A stretch of 64,000 bases of DNA from Ligula intestinalis (Eukaryota > Platyhelminthes > Cestoda > Diphyllobothriidea > Diphyllobothriidae). A program made the position numbers and the translations under genes. Location: the NCBI GenBank assembly GCA_036362985.1, contig JAYGXS010000002.1, forward strand, positions 15,938,761 to 16,002,760, given 5' to 3'. Positions 47,936-59,802 of the stretch are shown here, piece by piece. Under the pieces are notes generated by a model that saw nothing but the letters and a program-made list of their open reading frames with translations, did not search any database and was not told where the DNA came from. Numbering within the stretch: position 1 is the first letter of the stretch; every line of letters starts with the position of its first letter.

Positions 47936-49159
47936 ACACGGTTTCACGCGCGGAAAATCTTGTGCCACAAACCTGTTATTTTCCCGTGAGTCTTGGGCCG
48001 AATCGAAAGATAAGGGTTGCCCAACGCATGTGGTATATATCGACTTCAGTAAAGCATTTGACCGGGTTTCTCACCAACTGATCGTAAACAAGTAAGCAAA
48101 CCTTGGTATTGGTCGCAACATTCTGAACTGGATCCGGTCCTATTTGAGTGAAAGGACTTGGAGTGTCAGTGTCGGAGGTATATTGTCTCCTGCCGAGGTC
48201 GCATCATATGGAGTTCCTCAAGGATCCATTCTTGGCCCACCTTGTTTTACATCTGCGTTAAGGATCTGAAACAATGCCTTTCCTCTCCATTCGTATTTTA
48301 CGCCGATGAAAATATGGCGTGATGTCACAGATGCCAACGAAATAATCGCCCTGCAACAGGACCTCATCCAGATAGCCTCTTGGGCTTCAAGTAACCAATT
48401 GCCGGTCAATGCTGCGAAATCGGCGTTCATGACAATTGGATCTACTAAGGTCGTCTCAATATACTCGCCCAAGGGTGTCCCACTCCGATAAGTTACGGAA
48501 TTCCACGACCTCGGAGTCATGATACAAGACAACTTGAAAACGAACTGTCACACAGCCAAAATTCGTGCGGCTGGGCTTCGGTGCTTATAATGGTGAGAAG
48601 GAAATTCTCTTTGTGATCTCTCGCCACATTTAGAAAGCGGTTCTCCATCTATGTTCGGCTTGTCATCGAGTTCGCGGGCCTGGCCTACTTTCCTTGCTAC
48701 GCAGGAGAAATGCTCACACTTGAATCGGTGCAACGACTGGGTTCTAGGATGGTCCCGCAACTCCGCGGATTTCCCTATGAAGCACGTCTTTGCAGTTTAA
48801 AATTGCTTTCCTTGAAATATTGGCGACGTCGAGGGGATCTAATTTTTCTGTTCCGCTTGGTTTTGCTCAAGCACTACCCAGAGATGTATTGGATCATTTT
48901 TCGAAATTACGAAGCTCGCACCCGAGGCCACTCCTTTCGCCAAGTCCAGCAGCGTTCAGACCATGTGCCTCAGAATTTCTGGTTTTCCCGTCGGGTATTC
49001 AAAGACTGGAACTCCCTGAGTGAGGATATTGTCCAAGCAATGTCGGTTCCAAGTTTCGAAAGACGCCTTGATGCCTTTTTTCAAATGGCCGTGGATAACA
49101 ACATCTACTCAAACATTCAGCGGTTCCCACTTCCTTTTGACGACCGCCGTCCTGTTTGA
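47936..49159 (+). pseudogene. LINE reverse transcriptase and C-terminal domain
   Basis: Pieces in several frames read GFTRGKSCATNLLFSRESWA, VVYIDFSKAFDRVSHQLI, then SYGVPQGSILGP, and FYADENMA where FADD is expected. Later come ANEIIALQQDLIQIASWAS and LPVNAAKSAFM. The final frame (48710-49159) reads LESVQRLGSRMVPQLRG, RRRGDLIFLFRLVL, FWFSRRVFKDWNSLSEDIV and SVPSFERRLD, the usual LINE C-terminal pattern. The damaged FADD box and the frameshifts show it is inactive. Confidence 0.75.
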
Positions 49160-49479
49160 GTTAATTTTTCTGTCTTGAACTATCTTTGAAGAGACTCCTT
49201 CGGGCCTTGGGCCTCTTGTCTTAAATATATTGAAATTGAAATTAATGAAAATGTGTATATTAAATGAAGAAGTGAATGAAATGCGCATGCTTTCTTGCAA
49301 GTTTCATCTCCTTTGCATAGAACTCTCGGTGTGAGGTAACAAGTATGGATTTGCAATAGAACGGAATAAACAGCAAAACATTACATTCAGAAATAGTAGG
49401 GAAATCTCAAAATATCTCTTTAAACCGTCCAAAATAGTGACCTTAATCCGGTTAGGTCGGCCGTTACATATATGAAACG

Positions 49480-49621
49480 ATGGCATTGCAACATTTTACT
49501 ACTAGCCAGATAAGATTCAATACTTCCGCAAACTTTATAGAACTAACTTCAGAAAATATTCAAAAAGAAATTCCAAATTATTGTGGGGATAATGAGCACA
49601 AAGAAGAAAAAGATTTTCATG
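49480..49621 (+). CDS. TPR protein, exon 1 (start)
   Basis: ATG at 49480 begins MALQHFTTSQIRFNTSANF, IELTSENIQKEIPNYCGDN and EHKEEKDFH. It leaves in phase 1 at TTTTCATG|GTAGGT. Its last base plus the AC at the start of exon 2 make an Asp codon. The hydrophilic composition and the sharp end at a good donor support it. An alternative ATG at 49472 lies in another frame and stops quickly. A rival first exon at 52044-52089 was considered and rejected. The LINE that ends at 49240 leaves little room for a promoter. Confidence 0.6.
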
Positions 49622-52600
49622 GTAGGTTAATTAAACTATTTCTTATAAAGTTTTGTGTGAATTAATCCCTAATGGCAATGTTCCGGAACCAAAGGATAGA
49701 ATTGTTTCAGTGGGACCAAAGGGAGGAAGTGAATAGCCTTGGGTCCTACTTTGCCGTGATTGTTTATATGGGCGGTATTCCGTGCGCTGACTAGGGAAGT
49801 TTACATGCCATCATCGAAATCGATCGATTTCGATTGTGCTAGCAGGGGATGGTCGAACACACACACAAGCCCCCCCCCCTCTTTCACCTGAGAATAACCC
49901 TACGCGCACGCTTACCTTTCTACATTTAATCTCGTTCCCATCCCCAAATACGGCGCCTGGATCGATGTGTTGCTTTGGCAACTTTTGCCGGCGTATGCCT
50001 AGGGCGAAAAACCCGCGTTCAGATCACACTAAATGCGTCCAAATAGGGGGGGTCTGGGGGAAGAGGGGCAGACAGTTTGGGGTGACTATGTGTATCAAGT
50101 GCACTCTGAGCAGGCTCGGTAAAGCCTCCTGCCCCTATAACCCCAGAACCCCCATCCCCAATTTGGACGCATATAGTGTGATCTGAAAACGGTTGTTTTG
50201 CCCTAGGTATACGCCGGCAAAAGTTGGCGAAGCAACACATCAATCCAGGCACCGTATTCGGCGAGAAGGCAGGGAGTAAATTTAGGAGGTTTTTTTCGCG
50301 TAGGGTTATTCTCAGGTGAAGAGGGGCTTGTGTGTGTGTGTGTGTGTTCGACCATCGATTTCGATGACGGCTTGTAAACTCCCCCAGTCAGCGCACGGAA
50401 TATCGCCCATATACTCAATCACGGCGCCGTAGGGCCTTTGGCTATTTGCCTCTTTACTTTGGTCCCACAGACACCATTCTATTTTTTGGTTTCGGAACAT
50501 TGCTCTGAGGGATATTACAATAATCGAACTTTCGCGAGATATAAGGGATTCAGTTAACCGGTAAAACATATTTAGATATAGTTTGAGATCTTTGTTTTGA
50601 TAAATGCATAACAAATTGCTGGTTTTTATAAGCTAAACACTTCAATTTTAATCAGACGTTCACCTGTATCAAATGTTTTTTTGCGAAATACTGCGTCGGG
50701 GTTGTTTACTCTGTGCAGGTGCGTGGACTTCCAGCTTTGCATAATCGTTTACCCCTCCCCGTGGGGCTTGTTTTATGGCGCGATCACGGGCGTAGAAATG
50801 TAAAATGGAGGTTACCATGAGTAATACGCAGAAGTGACTGGATTCTACTCGAGGAAATCAATATTGCAAAATGGATTAGAAGGCAAATAGAGGACCTCAG
50901 CCTGCACAACCTCCTTACGCGACGGGGATATTCGGGTCGAATTAACTGTCCTTACGCCCCTAGAATCCCCGTCGTCATCCTTTGATCATTCCTCAATTTC
51001 TGGAATTGCAACGGGCAGGATTTGGGTATTTTGCTAACAAGGAAGAATTCTTACGACAGTAGCTTATGGATGAGACAATCCAGATTGAAATCCGCGTCTA
51101 ATCCGGGGCTATAGCCCCGGATTAACCACTATTGCCCAGGAATTTCGACGGGGCAATCCGGGGCTGGTGCAGACAACGTTGAAAGATAACAGGGCATTCT
51201 TGTGTGATGTGATCATTTTCAAAACTTAATTTGTCCCAAAAATTACGTAAAAATATGAATTTTCATATTCGCGCACTGCTTCGTCTGGGTAATTAAGCTG
51301 GGCAGAGTAGGAGTTGGCAAGGTTTCCAGGCTGAAACCTTTGAACAGCACATAGTCCGATCTCTAATTTACAGATAATATATATTACTGGAACCAGTTAC
51401 AAGTTTTTTTTGTGTTAACAGTACCAAAACTTCCTCAAGCCATTAGCATATTGAAATTCTGTCCTGTTTTTGTATTTATGTTAGTGCCTTGTACTTTGTG
51501 CACTGCCTGAATTCAAAGACTTGACATGTGATAAATGCTCGATTATCAAACAGAAAACTGTAGTATTTTTAATTTAAAAAAACGTAATACCATACTACCA
51601 TTTCTCGAAATTTACGAAAAAAGCACTCATGTCTAAGTTTGCATTTTATGTATCTGACAACCTATGCTGAATTTCTATAGGAATAATAAAATACTTCTTC
51701 CAATGAACCTTTTCATTTGGGGGTGAGGACTTACCCACGCTACGCTTGCTGTCTGCTTAGTTGTTTGAGAAGACATTGAACTTTACATTGATTTGAACTT
51801 AAACAAAGCAAGCTTGCTAATTTAATCTTGAGATTAGTATAACTTCTATATATCTACGTTAAAGTTTGTACAAACTTTGGACAGACAGTTATGCAGTTTT
51901 CATTTGTAGCAATAACAGTGTAAGATATTCATCCAAGTTAATGATATGCCTCTTTTTGTGTGTTTGTCCCATGATTCTTCCGTTTGAAAAGGTGAGCTTC
52001 ATTGTTTTTCACAAAAAGCTTCTTGAAACCATTCATCCTATTGATGAGACCCCTCAGAGTTATGTCGTATAATTACATGTTGCTTCAAGGTAACTGCTTT
52101 GCTTTCTTCGTTTTAGTTCTAGCGGGTTAAGCTTTTAAAAATGCTCTCCTGAAAGTTTTGAAAACCACGGTCATAGGTGGTGAGCTGTCAGAAAGTAGGT
52201 CCTGACCTGTTTCTATCACCTCTCCTGTATGAATTCAATTTTTTTATTCTGTCATTCATTACTCATATTATGCAGCAAGAGGACGCAACTGATGAGCACT
52301 GGCGAAATTTATGGTTCCATTAAATTCTGGTTTATACACAATCTTCAAATTTGCCTCTGGAAAAAGATGCTTCAAATTTTCGATCTATTTTTTAAAATGT
52401 GCATTAGTTTTTACAGTGGAATCGTTAAGCTATTGATGAGTGTGGGATCGCTTTATAGCTCGTTCTGAAGACCAACGAATCATCTTCTAGTCAAATGCAA
52501 ATTCATCTATATGATTATGTGCGGTTGCGCCCTTAACAACTGACATTGAGGTCACAGCACATAGTTTGGCAGGGCTCTCTGCTGCTGGCTCGACATAACC

Positions 52601-53317
52601 GACAAATTTCGTGACCTTATTTGACCCAAAGGCCGCTGGCCGGATTGCAGTTTCTGTAAGCAAAGGGCACTCAATTGTATACCGTAAATATAACGAAAAT
52701 TCTATGGTCCCTTTCTTCTATTGAGGCCTTTAAACACATAAACTGGACTATATTTTACGGCTTCATACTTCGTCCACTATATCAATCTCTCTAATCCATA
52801 CCCTGAGGTAGCAATAAATGTCATATCCTTTCTTTGCCTGCAAAAAAATCATCGCCGTTGATAAGTTGACGGTGGTCTATTTTGTTTCTAAAATTATGTA
52901 AACGTAGGAAGAAAAATATGCGATTGTCTGACTTCTCAGATTCTGGCTTGAACTCATCAGACATAAACCATCGCAATAAAGTAAAATCAGTTTTGTTATG
53001 TCAATTACAATATGAAGGATGTATGCTGGTACCGTATGAGTAACAGTTTATTACAAAATCCAAAGTGGTCATTTTAAGCCACGGATTAATTACTAAATAT
53101 GGTAGTTCTTTCAATAGTAAGGTCAGTTGAATTTCTTTGAATCCTCTTGAATTATACTGAGAAATTGGGCACATTTTCCAAGAATTTTCGCCCGCATAGT
53201 ACAAGATATTCGCTAAATAATTGACGAATTTTTAAAATTCCCGTATTACCTTCGCATAAGGTGTGTTTCTATAGCCTACAAATTTAAGGGATTTTAATTT
53301 TTTTTCTCGTTCCTTAG
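49622..53317 (+). other. Intron 1 of the TPR gene
   Basis: A 3.7 kb intron between GTAGGT and TTCCTTAG. It contains the long inverted repeat at 49675-50503. I see nothing else definable in 50510-53300, where all frames carry stops. A short passage at 51105-51160 is locally inverted (ATCCGGGGCTATAGCCCCGG at 51103-51122), giving a small perfect hairpin. Confidence 0.6.
49675..50503. repeat. Long inverted repeat, arms of about 400 bp
   Basis: The arms are centred on about 50089. Outer ends GCAATGTTCCGGAACCAAA (left) and TTTGGTTTCGGAACATTGC (right) are complementary. Inner pairs include GTGGGACCAAAG, CACACACA next to AAGCCCC, CTGAGAATAACCCTACGCG, GTGTTGCTTTGGCAACTTTT, GCCGGCGTATGCCTAGGGC and GATCACAC. 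The arms have diverged modestly. The left arm has a CA and C-rich tract where the right arm has (TG)n and GGGG. Mirror-image frames on the two strands (FCRRMPRAK and FCRRIPRAK) arise from this symmetry and are not genes. Confidence 0.9.
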
Positions 53318-53583
53318 ACACTTTCAGGGACAAATCTAATGCCACGCAGGTCAGCGAAGAGAATTACATTGGAGGACAAACGCGCAGTTTTAACACACCG
53401 GAAACAGCTAATGCTTTTGCAAAACAATTTCTTATGGAAGCATATGAACATCTGCAGAGAGTATTGACAGATGATTTGGAGCCTATTGACTTGAAACAGA
53501 CACTTGCCTATGCGGAAAAGTGCATCCGCTTTGCACCCTCAAATCCCACCTTTTATATTTTTAAAGGCGAATTTTATGCGAAG
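53318..53583 (+). CDS. TPR protein, exon 2
   Basis: The acceptor is TTTCTCGTTCCTTAG|ACACTT and the donor GCGAAG|GTAAGT. Two entry bases are followed by 88 codons, leaving in phase 0. It encodes TFRDKSNATQVSEENYIGG, TPETANAFAKQFLMEAYEH, LQRVLTDDLEPIDLKQTLA and YAEKCIRFAPSNPTFYIFKG EFYAK when read on. The part from LKQTLAYAEKCIRFAPSNP onward has the helix-turn-helix and Pro spacing of a tetratricopeptide repeat (residues about 105-136 of the joined protein). The two other frames are closed. Confidence 0.8.
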
Positions 53584-53812
53584 GTAAGTACGAGGTTCTA
53601 CTACGTAAAATAGGGAAACTCTTAAATGCCACCCATTAGGTCCGTGACCATTTGCCTAGAAGAGGGAAGGTTTCTGAATTGTTAGGTTGCGGTTCGTGTT
53701 AGAGAGAGAGAGAGTATACACATGTGGCATCAGAGTACTAGGCGATTATATATTTTTAAGCAAATTTCTTACTTTTTCTACCAGTCTCCATCACTCTGTT
53801 ATGGTTCTTCAG

Positions 53813-54245
53813 CATGGGGACCTATCTTCTGCTATTCAAGAGTTCCGAAAAGCGATGACATGTATCTCCCACTGTTCAAATTACGAAATTGAGGTGAAAG
53901 TAGTGACAGAATCAGGAGCTGAGGTGATAACTACAGAAAACATCGAAAGACGCTTTATGGACCTAACATTTGTCCATGGTCAGGAGCAAATCAAGGCAGG
54001 ACAATTTGAAGAGGGCCTTAAAAGTCTCAGGGCAGCAATTTTAATTACTGAATACGTACAACAGGAGCAGCACAGGTCTGCACTACATCCTAGAAATCAG
54101 GAAATCCTCAAAAGCATGCTTGACGCCTACATCGGCCTCAAATGGTTTGCAGATGCCATCAATCTGCTTGGCCAAAAGATTCAGGAGTTGAGGACGTTAC
54201 AATTACAGGACCTGGGCGAATCAATACAAGGGAGCACCTCTAAGT
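53813..54245 (+). CDS. TPR protein, exon 3
   Basis: The acceptor is GGTTCTTCAG|CATGGG, which keeps phase 0. A nearer CCAG at 53783 would shift the frame. The junction reads FYAK|HGDLSSAIQEFRKAM, completing a TPR begun in exon 2. Further TPR-like helices are VHGQEQIKAGQFEEGLKSLR, then AAILITE, and LKSMLDAYIGLKWFADAINL, then LGQKIQEL. It leaves in phase 1 at TCTAAGT|GTAAGT (54246). The upstream open frame with the repeated Arg-Glu (53687-53812) is intronic. Intron 2 is only 229 bases. Confidence 0.85.
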
Positions 54246-54921
54246 GTAAGTTCTCCAAAAGCCCGTTTTTATTGCGTAAGGCTTCCGGGGTTTTAGTGGA
54301 ATTTAAAATCTGCAAATGACCAGTCGACCTAATTTGATCGACAAATCACCACATAGCCTTCGTCATAAAAAGCCTCTCCAAGTTCTTCATAATACATTCA
54401 TGCATTCTTCTTAGCATTTGGCAGCATACTTTTCGTCTGTTTTGCCAAAAATTGATATGCAAATTGATTTAACGCTGTATATAAAATTATTGCTACTTTT
54501 TATGTTTAAGTAGTAATACTTTGTTCATACATATGTTTCCGTTTCAATGCATTAGGTTCACATCGTTTACAATGATTATTGCGCTGTATCACAGTCCTAC
54601 AAATTAGGGTATACTGGAATGTCTTTAAATGGTATGATTCTCTGATCTATCACATATCCCAATAAAAATTGGTGACTTAACAGTCATTTACGTTTTTTAC
54701 TTAGATTTACCTCAAGTTTCCCTTAAACACATCGAACTGAGGATCTGGAATGTAAATCAGCGAAGCAAAATAAAGCTAGGATTCAATTTATTGTCGGGCA
54801 CAAGTGCTTAAAAAAGGTTCAAACAAGCCACAAAACATGCAATAAATTAGAATGAGTTCTATAAGTCTGGTATAACCAGACAATGCTCTGACGCTAATGG
54901 TTCAAACGCATGTAAAGAGAC

Positions 54922-55720
54922 CTATGGAGTACGGCAGAATTTATTGACGTCAATAAAGTTCGTGACGGCTTCTTAGCTGCATCTTGTCGCTGCACGAGCA
55001 TGATAGGGAAGAGGAAATACAACAGTCTGAAATTTCACACAATGAATGGCATAACAGCAAGGATCATAGTTTAGTTTAAATAATGATCAGGTAAAGGACA
55101 CTGTATTTCAGTAAAACTGGCTAAGGATACCTTGCCATTGCACGCCACCTAAAATTGTGTGTAAGAGTTCACATGTACTTGCGGATGCAAGTACATGGGG
55201 TGAAAGCAAAGGCAACTGACAGCCAGACCCGCTGAATACTTGCCTAACTGGTTTTTTTAAGCAGGAACGTAGAGTACCATGGTCCTCAATCAGTAAGCAC
55301 CTGCTAGACAGCGGTCATTTTGTCGACGTCAAAACAGCGTTTCGAATGCTTGTTCAAAAAAATCAAACCCTGTGCTATTTGGAAGCTGCGTACATACGGC
55401 GGGAAAAACCCGGCCTATTTAAACAGCTTGACCATGTGGTAAACCTCCAATAATCCAGGTAATTGGTCACTTAGTTTTAATCCCCAAGTGATTTTCGTTC
55501 ACTTTCCTCAACCCCCCTCCCTCCTATGCATTGATTAAATGCAGTGTCCTTTACCTGATCATTATATAAAGCTGAACTATGATCCTTGCTGTTATGCCAT
55601 TCATTCTGCGAAACTTCAAACTGTTGTATGTTGTCCTCGTTATTATCCTCATGCAGCGACAAGATGAAGTTGAGTCGTAGTCTCGAAATGTATTGACGTC
55701 AATAAATCCTGCCGTACACG
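54922..55720 (+). mobile_element. PLE copy flanked by inverted copies of its 3' UTR
   Basis: The segment 54922-55110, read on the minus strand, matches 55515-55720. Shared stretches are GACAAGATG, ACAACAGT, GAATGGCATAACAGCAAGGA, ATCATAGTT, AATGATCAGGTAAAGGACAC and TTATTGACGTCAATAAA. Between them 55180-55453 encodes a PLE end: CTCGCKYMG, then after frame changes VPWSSISKHLLDSGHFVDV, YLEAAYIRREKPGLFKQLD and HVVNLQ plus stop. The same family is found at 62.7-63.06 kb. The right terminus has GATGA, a short stem region and CGAAA (about 55656-55690), a decayed hammerhead-like core. Confidence 0.75.
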
Positions 55721-58694
55721 CCTTTTTAACTTTGCACCGGGGAAAAAGCTTCAAATATAGAGTAAACTTAAAATTATTCATAAGAAAAGCAGGGAACTTA
55801 AGATATTTTTTGATCCATCCATTAGAAATGTGAACCTGTCAGATCCTGAGAATTACGGTTATGTATTATTGCGCCATTTTTGGTTTAAGAAAGTGGTAAG
55901 GAAACACAATGATTGCATCGTGCATATTTTATATCCACTTTTAGGCATTCAATTGCCACAATGGTTCCTCATAAACAAAATAATTAAAACTGTTGTTCTG
56001 TGAAACCTGATTGAGCGTATAAGGTCAGGTCATTTTTGAGAGGGTTTGTTGAGACACAGATCGACTGCATAGACTAAAACGTAAAACCGAACGACCATTA
56101 CCATGCAAATTGTAGTACGCAAGAAGAGAGAGCACTTGCATATTAAACACGCATGCGTATCCATATTCTAAAGCTTGCAACCGAAAGATCTTATCATTCA
56201 TCCAGTATCCCATCTGCGATCTGGTCATGCTCGTCGCCGCGACGCCGATGTAAACTTCAAACGAAGCCTTAAGGCTTAAAACTAAAGATTAACATGTAAT
56301 CGAGGATGAGATTTATATCAACACCAGCCCAATAACGAAGGAGACGATCGTATTATTGGTTTTCTGACGTAGTATATAGGTGGTGACTCTGCGAAAACAG
56401 GTCAAGAGTCCCATGGGGCGATATATGCAGTACAAGTGGACGTTTAGGAGAAGCGCAAACAGCAGGATATTTTGTGATGTAAAGCAGTATTTTGCAACAT
56501 GGTGTCAACGGCTTCGGATGGCTACATGACATGTATGACAGCTTGACTGTCGTGAAGGAGAATGATAGACGCTGGACGTTGACTTGCGTGTGGATGTGAT
56601 TATAATTATAGCAGGCACTGGTGACATCTGTCGAACTCTTTCCTTTCTCTCCCAATGCCTGGTAATAAGACGGAGCCAGAATGATGGGAGATGAGATCAG
56701 GCACAGTGGCTGACAGAGAGGAGGCTGAAATGTCCACAGTCGAACCCTTAGAGAACACCTCAGTTTTGTTTATTTCTTCCACTTTCCGTGAACATTACCC
56801 ATATGATGCTAAGGTGGCTGGCGTAGCGTGGAGCCTGTGCCTAGGCGTTTCACCGTGGCCTTGTAGTGCCTAAGCTTACAAACCGTATCAGAAAAATATT
56901 CAAGAGAAACTTCCAAACGTAGCTCTAACTAGCATTAACTTAATTATTGCGCTATGGCGCTGGAAAAAGTGTAAAACTTGATAAAACGACAATAAAAAGG
57001 AGAACGATACGACTAATGAGGTCCTTAATAACAGTAGCCAAAAGACTGACTTGGATCCCTTGAAGTTGGGAGCTCGGTGCGGTCGTCAGAAGCGGGCACT
57101 ATTGCAGAGAACTTGCGTCATAAATCACCGTCAGTTGATTCTGAGCACGGAGATGGTCACCAGTGGTAGGTGTCTTGGAGGGATGGGGAGAACAGAGACT
57201 GGTGAGATTGTATAATGCAGAACATGCAGCAGATTAACCAGGAATGTTCAGAACACGCCACGTGAGGCTCGTTGAAAATGTGTGTGTGTTTTTCGACAAG
57301 TCCAGCAAGAGAAAATGAGGTTAATTTAAGCAAATTTACCACCTGGAAATCAAAGTATAAGCCTCATCAAGGTACAAGCCTCAAAATACAGCCTCGTGTA
57401 GGGTCATGCTAATGGGATGCATGACCTGTGTGTAGTTTGTTTAACGTATTTGGCTGCCGTTTTAGTATAGATTATTTCCAATGTGGCCCCCTGTAGGGGT
57501 TAGGGTGAAGCTACCAAGTGTAGAAAAACCTTGTATTGCTACTTTTACTTTGTAAATATTTAGTTGACAGCATTTAAATTTAGAGTGAGTAACTGTATTT
57601 TCGATTATAAAGGAGTATTAGAGTAGTGTGGCTATATTACTTACCAGACAGCATACTCCAAATAAATTCCACACATGGCAAGATTCAGACTTTAGAGTGT
57701 GCCTCCCCTCTGCAGCGAAAACCACACTTAGAAAAAATGACTACATACACAAAAGGTATGTCTTCCAGTGATTTTCAGGCGTCTTGTAAATCAAAATATA
57801 TTCTGCAGAAAATGTGTGAAACATTTTTCCTTTTTGCACCCGTTTAGCAGAAAATCACATTTCAGTTGAATGTTTTACTCAAAGGCATCGCATATTTACG
57901 TTTTTAAAAGCGCTGCCTTCGTATTTACATTAAGTGTTGGCCGTCAATGAGCTGTATGGCTGTAGTGTAAGGAAATCATAATCTGTTGTAAGCAGTTAGG
58001 AAGATACTACCTAGTGTTCATAAAAACCGCAATGGATGTGTTATACGTGGTTTACTTCATAAGAGGAATTAAATACGTCCCGATAAGATTTAATAAGAAT
58101 GTACATAACATGGTCATAAAAAGTGTCATTTTAAGGAACTTTCGGCAGAAGTATGATCGGTAGTGGTCTTGTGTACAAGAAGCCCTAGGCTTCTGTCTGA
58201 CGGGAACCATGAGAATGGTAGTTTTATGGATGGGGAAAACGGATGGACGGGAAAAGGACTTTGTACAAAAGTACAAACATTCGTTAAATTTGTTAAAAAA
58301 GTTAAATGCCGCAGCTATATAGCGACGGCGTTGGACGCGTTAATAGAAAAAAGGGACAAAAAACAAATCGACCGCAAATCGAGCTCGTTTCACCGTCGAA
58401 AAACCTGGAAATGTGGAGTTTTATTCCGAACGCTCTTCTTTTCCAAAAAATCAGCAGTAAAAGACTTTTTTAAGACTTTTGTAATATTAAGCGCTTATTG
58501 TAAATAAACTAAAAAGCTGGTGAAAATAATACTGCACAGATGTATAAAATAGTCATATGTAATGTTTGATATTAGAATACTAAATTTCCTGTGACTGGCT
58601 GCTGTAAACAATTAACTTTGTTGTGGCCGTTCTATTTTAGGGTTAGATTGAAGCAACCTGCATATCACTTCTAGCTCTCTGAGCTAATATATGT

Positions 58695-58855
58695 GTACGT
58701 TTCTTTGGGGAGGGGCGGTTGCTGACCCTGGGCGAGGTCACTGAGGTACATTTTCTTCATAGCATCACTAATCCGTATTGGACCAACGACGAGCACGTTT
58801 AAGTTTGGGGCTGTTCGCTGACCCTGGGCTACGTCACGGAAGCTTTTTTCGATTT
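58695..58855 (+). repeat. Tandem pair of about 96 bp units
   Basis: ACGTTT, TTGGGG, GTT and GCTGACCCTGGGCGAGGTCA (58721-58740) recur as ACGTTTAAGTTTGGGGCTG and GCTGACCCTGGGCTACGTCA (58817-58836), 96 bases apart. Confidence 0.7.
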
Positions 58856-59802
58856 TTAGGAATTTAAATTCTCCAGATAATGTATGTCACTGTCTATTTT
58901 TTTGCGTAAAGGTGTCTACCCTCTGTTACCCCACAACTGCATGAAAAGCATTTTCTTGCGATCACCGGCGGTGTATCATAGACAAAAATCTAATCGCGAT
59001 TATGTAAAGGTAGCAAATGGCAAATGTGGTGGTCTTACGTAAAGTCTAAATTTATGGCGTTTCAATGGAGGCGATCGTATGGTTAGGACAAGAGGAAAGG
59101 AAATCCAAGAGAGAACCTACAACTGCGTGATTGCATGGTGCAGGTGAGGATTTTGTAGCAGCCTTGCCAAGCCATTCAGGTTCCAAAGCAATAGGACTAC
59201 TGCAATAAGTCAAATCGAAAAACACGGAGCAAATAAAAATCAAGCCGACTGAAATTCATTGAGTAGGCATATAATTAATAATTAAAATTCAAGCGCTACC
59301 CATTAAACTTCCACCGAACCTTTGAAACCCAAAATTTAAACATCGTTCAATAATGCAATCTAAAGAAGGCACGATTTGCTACCTAACCAGCACAGGAAAT
59401 AAATTATTCGTCTACTCCTTCTATAAAATATGTTTGAAGTTCTAAGAGCCCTGTGAATCAGTGAAAATGCTTACCGTTTACATGCTAATCTTTTACCGAT
59501 ATTTTTTGCAGGTGGCTGCAAAGCTATGCATTAAAAAGCTGTTATCCTTAGGCCCGAAATAGCTTGGTAGGATGCCATGTGCTAATTAATACTACAACCC
59601 GACTTATGTAAGTCGTCCTAGTCGAGCACTTATTGCGGGTTTGTGGTTTACATTCCATAAGACCTGTCACTGATTGTAAAATATTCCTAGGGTTCGCTAT
59701 TGCTGTTCACTTCTTCAAGCAATGTTAGACGCATGGACGTTTCCCTCGAGTATCTAACTGGCAATAGCTTGTCTCACTCATTATTATAATTTTTTTCCTC
59801 AG

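Larger units (their letters stand above)
45468..49240 (+). mobile_element. CR1-like LINE, nearly full length but broken
   Basis: The order is a zinc-finger ORF1 start, ORF1 remainder, an APE-type endonuclease, RT, and a C-terminal domain, which is the CR1/L2 layout. The 3' end after 49160 has CTCCTTCGGGCCTTGGGCC and then ATTGAAATTGAAATT, the kind of short repeat that ends CR1-type elements. Stops and frameshifts are present at several places. Between the endonuclease and the RT (about 47745-47935) a large part is missing. It lies directly upstream of the TPR gene and in the same orientation. Confidence 0.85.
54246..59802 (+). other. Intron 3 of the TPR gene
   Basis: A 5.6 kb intron between GTAAGT and TTTTTTCCTCAG. 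It contains the PLE copy at 54922-55720 and a 96 bp tandem repeat near 58.7-58.86 kb. I see nothing definable in 54300-54900, 55750-58650 and 58870-59790. A plus-strand frame at 58163-58507 has no splice signals and was rejected. Confidence 0.65.

Noticed and set aside
49836..50614. Mirror-image frames with FCRRMPRAK and FCRRIPRAK on opposite strands
   Set aside because: They result from the long inverted repeat and have no other coding sign.
52044..52089. Alternative first exon of the TPR gene (MRPLRVMSYNYMLLQ) with a GTAACT donor and matching phase
   Set aside because: It is very short and its composition is unlike a protein start. The exon at 49480-49621 also fits the phase, is longer and has a better donor. 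It remains a possible alternative promoter.
55172..55197. Perfect hairpin CATGTACTTGC-GGAT-GCAAGTACATG
   Set aside because: It lies in the PLE endonuclease codons for CTCGCKYMG, and the same near-palindrome is present in the related copy at 63.0 kb. The symmetry comes from coding sequence.
58163..58507. 114-codon plus-strand frame rich in Lys and Ser
   Set aside because: No splice sites or known motif, and it lies within a well-defined intron of the TPR gene.
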